From contig CAZREW010000014.1 of assembly GCA_964599375.1 (NCBI GenBank), positions 16,133-80,132 on the forward strand: a DNA stretch of 64,000 nucleotides, in the 5' to 3' direction. Positions within the stretch are counted from its first letter, which is position 1, and each line of letters begins with the position of its first letter. The stretch comes from JAUWCL01 sp964599375. GTDB taxonomy: Bacteria > Krumholzibacteriota > Krumholzibacteriia > Krumholzibacteriales > Krumholzibacteriaceae. Both the position numbers and the translations under genes were made by a program. Under the pieces are notes generated by a model, which did no database searches, was not told the origin of the DNA, and saw only the letters and a program-made list of their open reading frames with translations. Below, piece by piece: positions 62,020 through 64,000 of this stretch.

Positions 62020-62973
62020 TTAGCTCGCGATCTCTTCATCTTCGGCTTGCCCGCCGGCCAGCAGGAAGAGGACCGCCATCCTGACGGCGACTCCGTTTTC
62101 GACCTGCGGCAGGATCACGGACTGCGGTCCGTCGGCGACTTCCTGCGCTATCTCCACCCCTCTGTTCATCGGACCGGGATGCATCACGATACATCCTGCC
62201 GGGGCTCTTTTAAGGACGTCGGGGCTGACTCCGAAGACTTCGAAATACTCTCTGGAGCTGGGAAAGAGTTTCGCCTGCTGCCGCTCGAGTTGTATCCTTA
62301 GTATGTTTATCGCGTCGGCGTTCTCAATAGCCCTTGCTAGGTCGTACTCGACCTTAACGCCGCCTTCACCGAGCTGGTCGACATCGATCGGCATCATGGT
62401 GGGCGGGCCGCAGAGCGTTACCTTCGCTCCCATTTTAGTGAGCCCCCATATGTTCGAGCGCGCCACCCTGCTGTGCATAATATCGCCGATTATCGTCACC
62501 TTTTTCCCGGTGAAAGTCCCCCATTTACCCCGGAGTGTGAGCATGTCCAAGAGCGCCTGGGTAGGATGCGCGTGTCTTCCGTCGCCTGCGTTCACTATCG
62601 ATGCCTCGAGGAATTCCGAAGCGAACTTGTGCGCGCCCGACGAACCATGGCGCATTACGACTATATCGACTTTCATCGCCTGTATGTTCTCGAGTGTATC
62701 CCTTAGGGATTCGCCTTTTTTCACCGAAGACGTGGCTTTGGAGAAATTTATTATGTCGGCGCTTAGCCTCTTCTCAGCGAGCTCGAAACTCATCCTCGTC
62801 CTTGTGCTCGGCTCGTAGAATACATTGGCGATAGTCACTCCCCGCAGCGCCGGCACCTTCTTGATCTTCCTCTGAAGGACTTCCTTGAAATTATCCGCCG
62901 TGTCGAGGATCAACTTGATCTCCTGGGCGGAGAGGAATTCCAGGCCGAGGAGATTCTTCCTGTTGAGCTGCAC
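62020..62973 (-). CDS. pyrB: Aspartate carbamoyltransferase catalytic subunit
   Basis: 317 residues from the GTG at 62973 (AAGGAGG upstream; family N-terminus LNRKNLLGLEFLSAQEI). Carbamoyl-phosphate site FYEPSTRTRMSFE, then KKGESLRDT, RHGSSGAHKF (HGSSG-x-H), DGRHAHPTQALLD and HPGPMNRG. It forms carbamoyl aspartate. No pyrI regulatory subunit is present. Confidence 0.95.
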   Translation of the reverse strand: MQLNRKNLLGLEFLSAQEIKLILDTADNFKEVLQRKIKKVPALRGVTIANVFYEPSTRTRMSFELAEKRLSADIINFSKATSSVKKGESLRDTLENIQAMKVDIVVMRHGSSGAHKFASEFLEASIVNAGDGRHAHPTQALLDMLTLRGKWGTFTGKKVTIIGDIMHSRVARSNIWGLTKMGAKVTLCGPPTMMPIDVDQLGEGGVKVEYDLARAIENADAINILRIQLERQQAKLFPSSREYFEVFGVSPDVLKRAPAGCIVMHPGPMNRGVEIAQEVADGPQSVILPQVENGVAVRMAVLFLLAGGQAEDEEIAS

Positions 62974-63016
62974 CTTTTTCCTGCCTCCTTGTTCATTATC
63001 TCTTGTCACGGCGAGG

Positions 63017-63754
63017 TCACTTTCTGGATTTCTTCCTTGCTGCCCCGGCTTTGGTGACTTTCGCGGATCCTGATTTTGATTTAGCCTTCCCGCCAGTCTT
63101 CCTTTTTGCAGGCGCGGCTTTCCGCGCGTTTTTCTTATATCCCGCCGTTTTCCTGTTCGCTTCCTTCTCAAGTGCTGATCTTTTACCGACCTTGGTTTCG
63201 TCCTCACTCGCAACAATATCGCAGAGTACGACCTGCTCTTCACCGTCTGTCTCATTGAGAAGGACTTCTATCGTCTCGTTATTGGAGGTGGGAACGTTCT
63301 TCCCTACGAAATCCGCCCTGATCGGATATTCCCGGTGCCCGCGGTCGATCAGGACTGCCAGTTGGATCGATTTAGGCCTGCCGAAATCAGTAAGCTCGTC
63401 GAGGGCTGCTCGGACCGTCCTCCCGGTGAACAACACATCGTCTACCAGGACGATTACGCGGTCGCTTATGTCCTCGTTTATCTCCGTTTTTCCGACCAGC
63501 GGATTAGGGGATATCATCTGTATATCATCGCGATAAAGCGTGATGTCGAGAGCGCCGACTGGCACGCTCGAGCCTTCGAAACTCTCTATGGCCTTTGCTA
63601 TACGCTCGGCCAGTGGCACTCCCCTGTTCCGGATACCTACCAGTATGATGTCTCTCGTTCCCCCATTACGCTCGATGATCTCATGGGCGATGCGCGTCAC
63701 GGTACGATGGAGCTGGCTCGTATCCAGTACGATAGCTTTTCTGAGTTTTTTCAA
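63017..63754 (-). CDS. pyrR: Bifunctional pyr operon regulator/uracil phosphoribosyltransferase with basic tail
   Basis: 245 residues from a TTG at 63754, chosen for its GGGGAGG site at 5-nt spacing. Residues 1-184 are PyrR: LVGIRNRGVPLAERIA, LDITLYRDD and the PRPP motif VILVDDVLFTGRTVRAALD. The remaining about 60 residues are a Lys/Ala/Gly-rich, H1-like tail (KRKTGGKAKSKSGSAK and more) not normally present in PyrR. PyrR binds nascent pyr mRNA when UMP is high and causes termination; a matching leader lies upstream. First gene of the operon. Confidence 0.93.
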   Translation of the reverse strand: MKKLRKAIVLDTSQLHRTVTRIAHEIIERNGGTRDIILVGIRNRGVPLAERIAKAIESFEGSSVPVGALDITLYRDDIQMISPNPLVGKTEINEDISDRVIVLVDDVLFTGRTVRAALDELTDFGRPKSIQLAVLIDRGHREYPIRADFVGKNVPTSNNETIEVLLNETDGEEQVVLCDIVASEDETKVGKRSALEKEANRKTAGYKKNARKAAPAKRKTGGKAKSKSGSAKVTKAGAARKKSRK

Positions 63755-63779
63755 GAAGACCTCCCCGCGTATGGATGGC

Positions 63780-63803
63780 AAAAAAAATCCTTCCGGCCGG
63801 AGG
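63780..63803 (-). terminator. Attenuator terminator in the pyr leader
   Basis: CCUCC-GGCC-GGAAGG (one bulged A) followed by A and eight U, about 26 nt before the pyrR start and ahead of its ribosome site. Its 5' arm is complementary to the PyrR-loop region upstream, allowing an antiterminator. Confidence 0.75.
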
Positions 63804-63840
63804 GGCAGAATGGATACGCAGGTCGTTAAGGCGTCCCTTT

Positions 63841-63860
63841 CCTGGCCTCCCGGGCCAGAT
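63841..63860 (-). promoter_or_regulatory. Candidate PyrR-binding loop (anti-antiterminator)
   Basis: The RNA CUGGCC-CGGGA-GGCCAG is a 6-bp hairpin. Its loop and closing pairs match the PyrR consensus CC-N-G-N-G-A-GG (here CCCGGGAGG). Confidence 0.7.
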
Positions 63861-63881
63861 TAAAAGGTCGTATTGGAAAGG

Positions 63882-63910
63882 ATACTATATCATGCGCGGG
63901 CGGGTTGCAA
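63882..63910 (-). promoter_or_regulatory. Promoter of the pyr operon
   Basis: TTGCAA, 17 nt, TAGTAT on the minus strand; predicted transcript starts about 20 nt before the PyrR-binding loop. Confidence 0.6.
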
Positions 63911-63947
63911 CCCCTTTCTTCCCGGAGTGCCATAAAACACTGACAAG

Positions 63948-63982
63948 AGCGGGGAAGCGATCCCGGGTGTCGCTTCCCCGCT
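63948..63982. terminator. Terminator-like 13-bp inverted repeat, orientation uncertain
   Basis: AGCGGGGAAGCGA and TCGCTTCCCCGCT with a 9-nt loop form a perfect stem. On the plus strand it is followed by TTCTCTGTGTCTC; on the minus strand by a weaker T-rich stretch. It probably ends the gene beyond the right edge. Confidence 0.55.
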
Positions 63983-64000
63983 TTCTCTGTGTCTCTCTCT

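Noticed and set aside
1..64000. Reassignment of UGA to a standard amino acid across the genome
   Set aside because: Many genes here end in TGA at the expected family length (pyrE, selD, sdh genes, tsa genes), so UGA is normally a stop.
1..64000. tRNA, rRNA, CRISPR array, insertion sequence or phage genes
   Set aside because: No cloverleaf/T-loop motif, spaced repeat array, transposase or phage domain was found on either strand by reading.

Overview
This is a 64 kb, GC-rich bacterial chromosome segment carrying 56 protein-coding genes that I can support. Most are on the minus strand; only pyrE (partial), an M23 peptidase, queH and a TPR-PATAN gene are on the plus strand. I see no tRNA, rRNA, insertion sequence, phage gene or CRISPR array, and no gene-free stretch longer than about 250 bases. 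The cell is Gram-negative: it has LptD, lipoproteins with lipoboxes, and beta-barrel-like proteins. A secreted protease with a FlgD-like/type IX-style C-terminal domain and a PorX homologue paired with a histidine kinase point to the wider FCB group, for example Krumholzibacteriota, Eisenbacteria or Latescibacteria. That placement is inference. Many genes start with TTG.

Layout by position. 1-225: 3' end of pyrE. 209-2660: a hypothetical membrane protein, a lipoprotein and a glycosylasparaginase. 2856-6130: sdhCDAB with its own promoter and terminator. 6310-9883: a MrfA/MrfB DNA-repair pair. 10006-11940: M23 peptidase and queH. 11952-13200: a 56-residue ferredoxin gene and selD, whose sixteenth codon is an in-frame TGA read as selenocysteine. 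13278-21192: acyl-CoA dehydrogenase, a thioredoxin-fold lipoprotein, a LytS/LytR pair, lipoamide dehydrogenase and an M16 peptidase. 21375-24246: two signalling or adaptor proteins. 24396-25919: two zinc-ribbon proteins and an outer-membrane-like protein. 26153-30838: secreted M64-like protease, a hypothetical exported protein, and a lipoprotein with a metallophosphoesterase domain plus four c-type hemes that also has an in-frame TGA. 30915-38590: HU, LptD, ROK kinase, FolC and AccD. 38704-46289: an operon of a HemC-like protein, serS, a histidine kinase, PorX, tsaE, tsaB, rimI and purine nucleoside phosphorylase. 46404-54738: surface polysaccharide genes (GDP-deoxymannose, UDP-glucuronate, dTDP-glucose and ManNAc enzymes, a flippase and a glycosyl-1-phosphate transferase). 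54934-63754: pyrimidine operon pyrR-pyrB-pyrC-(TPR lipoprotein)-pyrK-pyrD-pyrF-transporter, preceded by a leader with the parts expected of PyrR attenuation.

The most notable results are the two selenocysteine codons. selD makes the selenium donor and is itself a selenoprotein. The phosphoesterase-cytochrome has selenocysteine where I recall related proteins having the second cysteine of a Cys-Gly-Cys motif. In both mRNAs the UGA forms the 5' foot of a perfect short hairpin, a candidate compact SECIS element. Other points of interest are the pyr leader, a HemC-fold protein that has lost every catalytic residue, and PorX/T9SS-type logic in what does not look like a classical Bacteroidetes genome.
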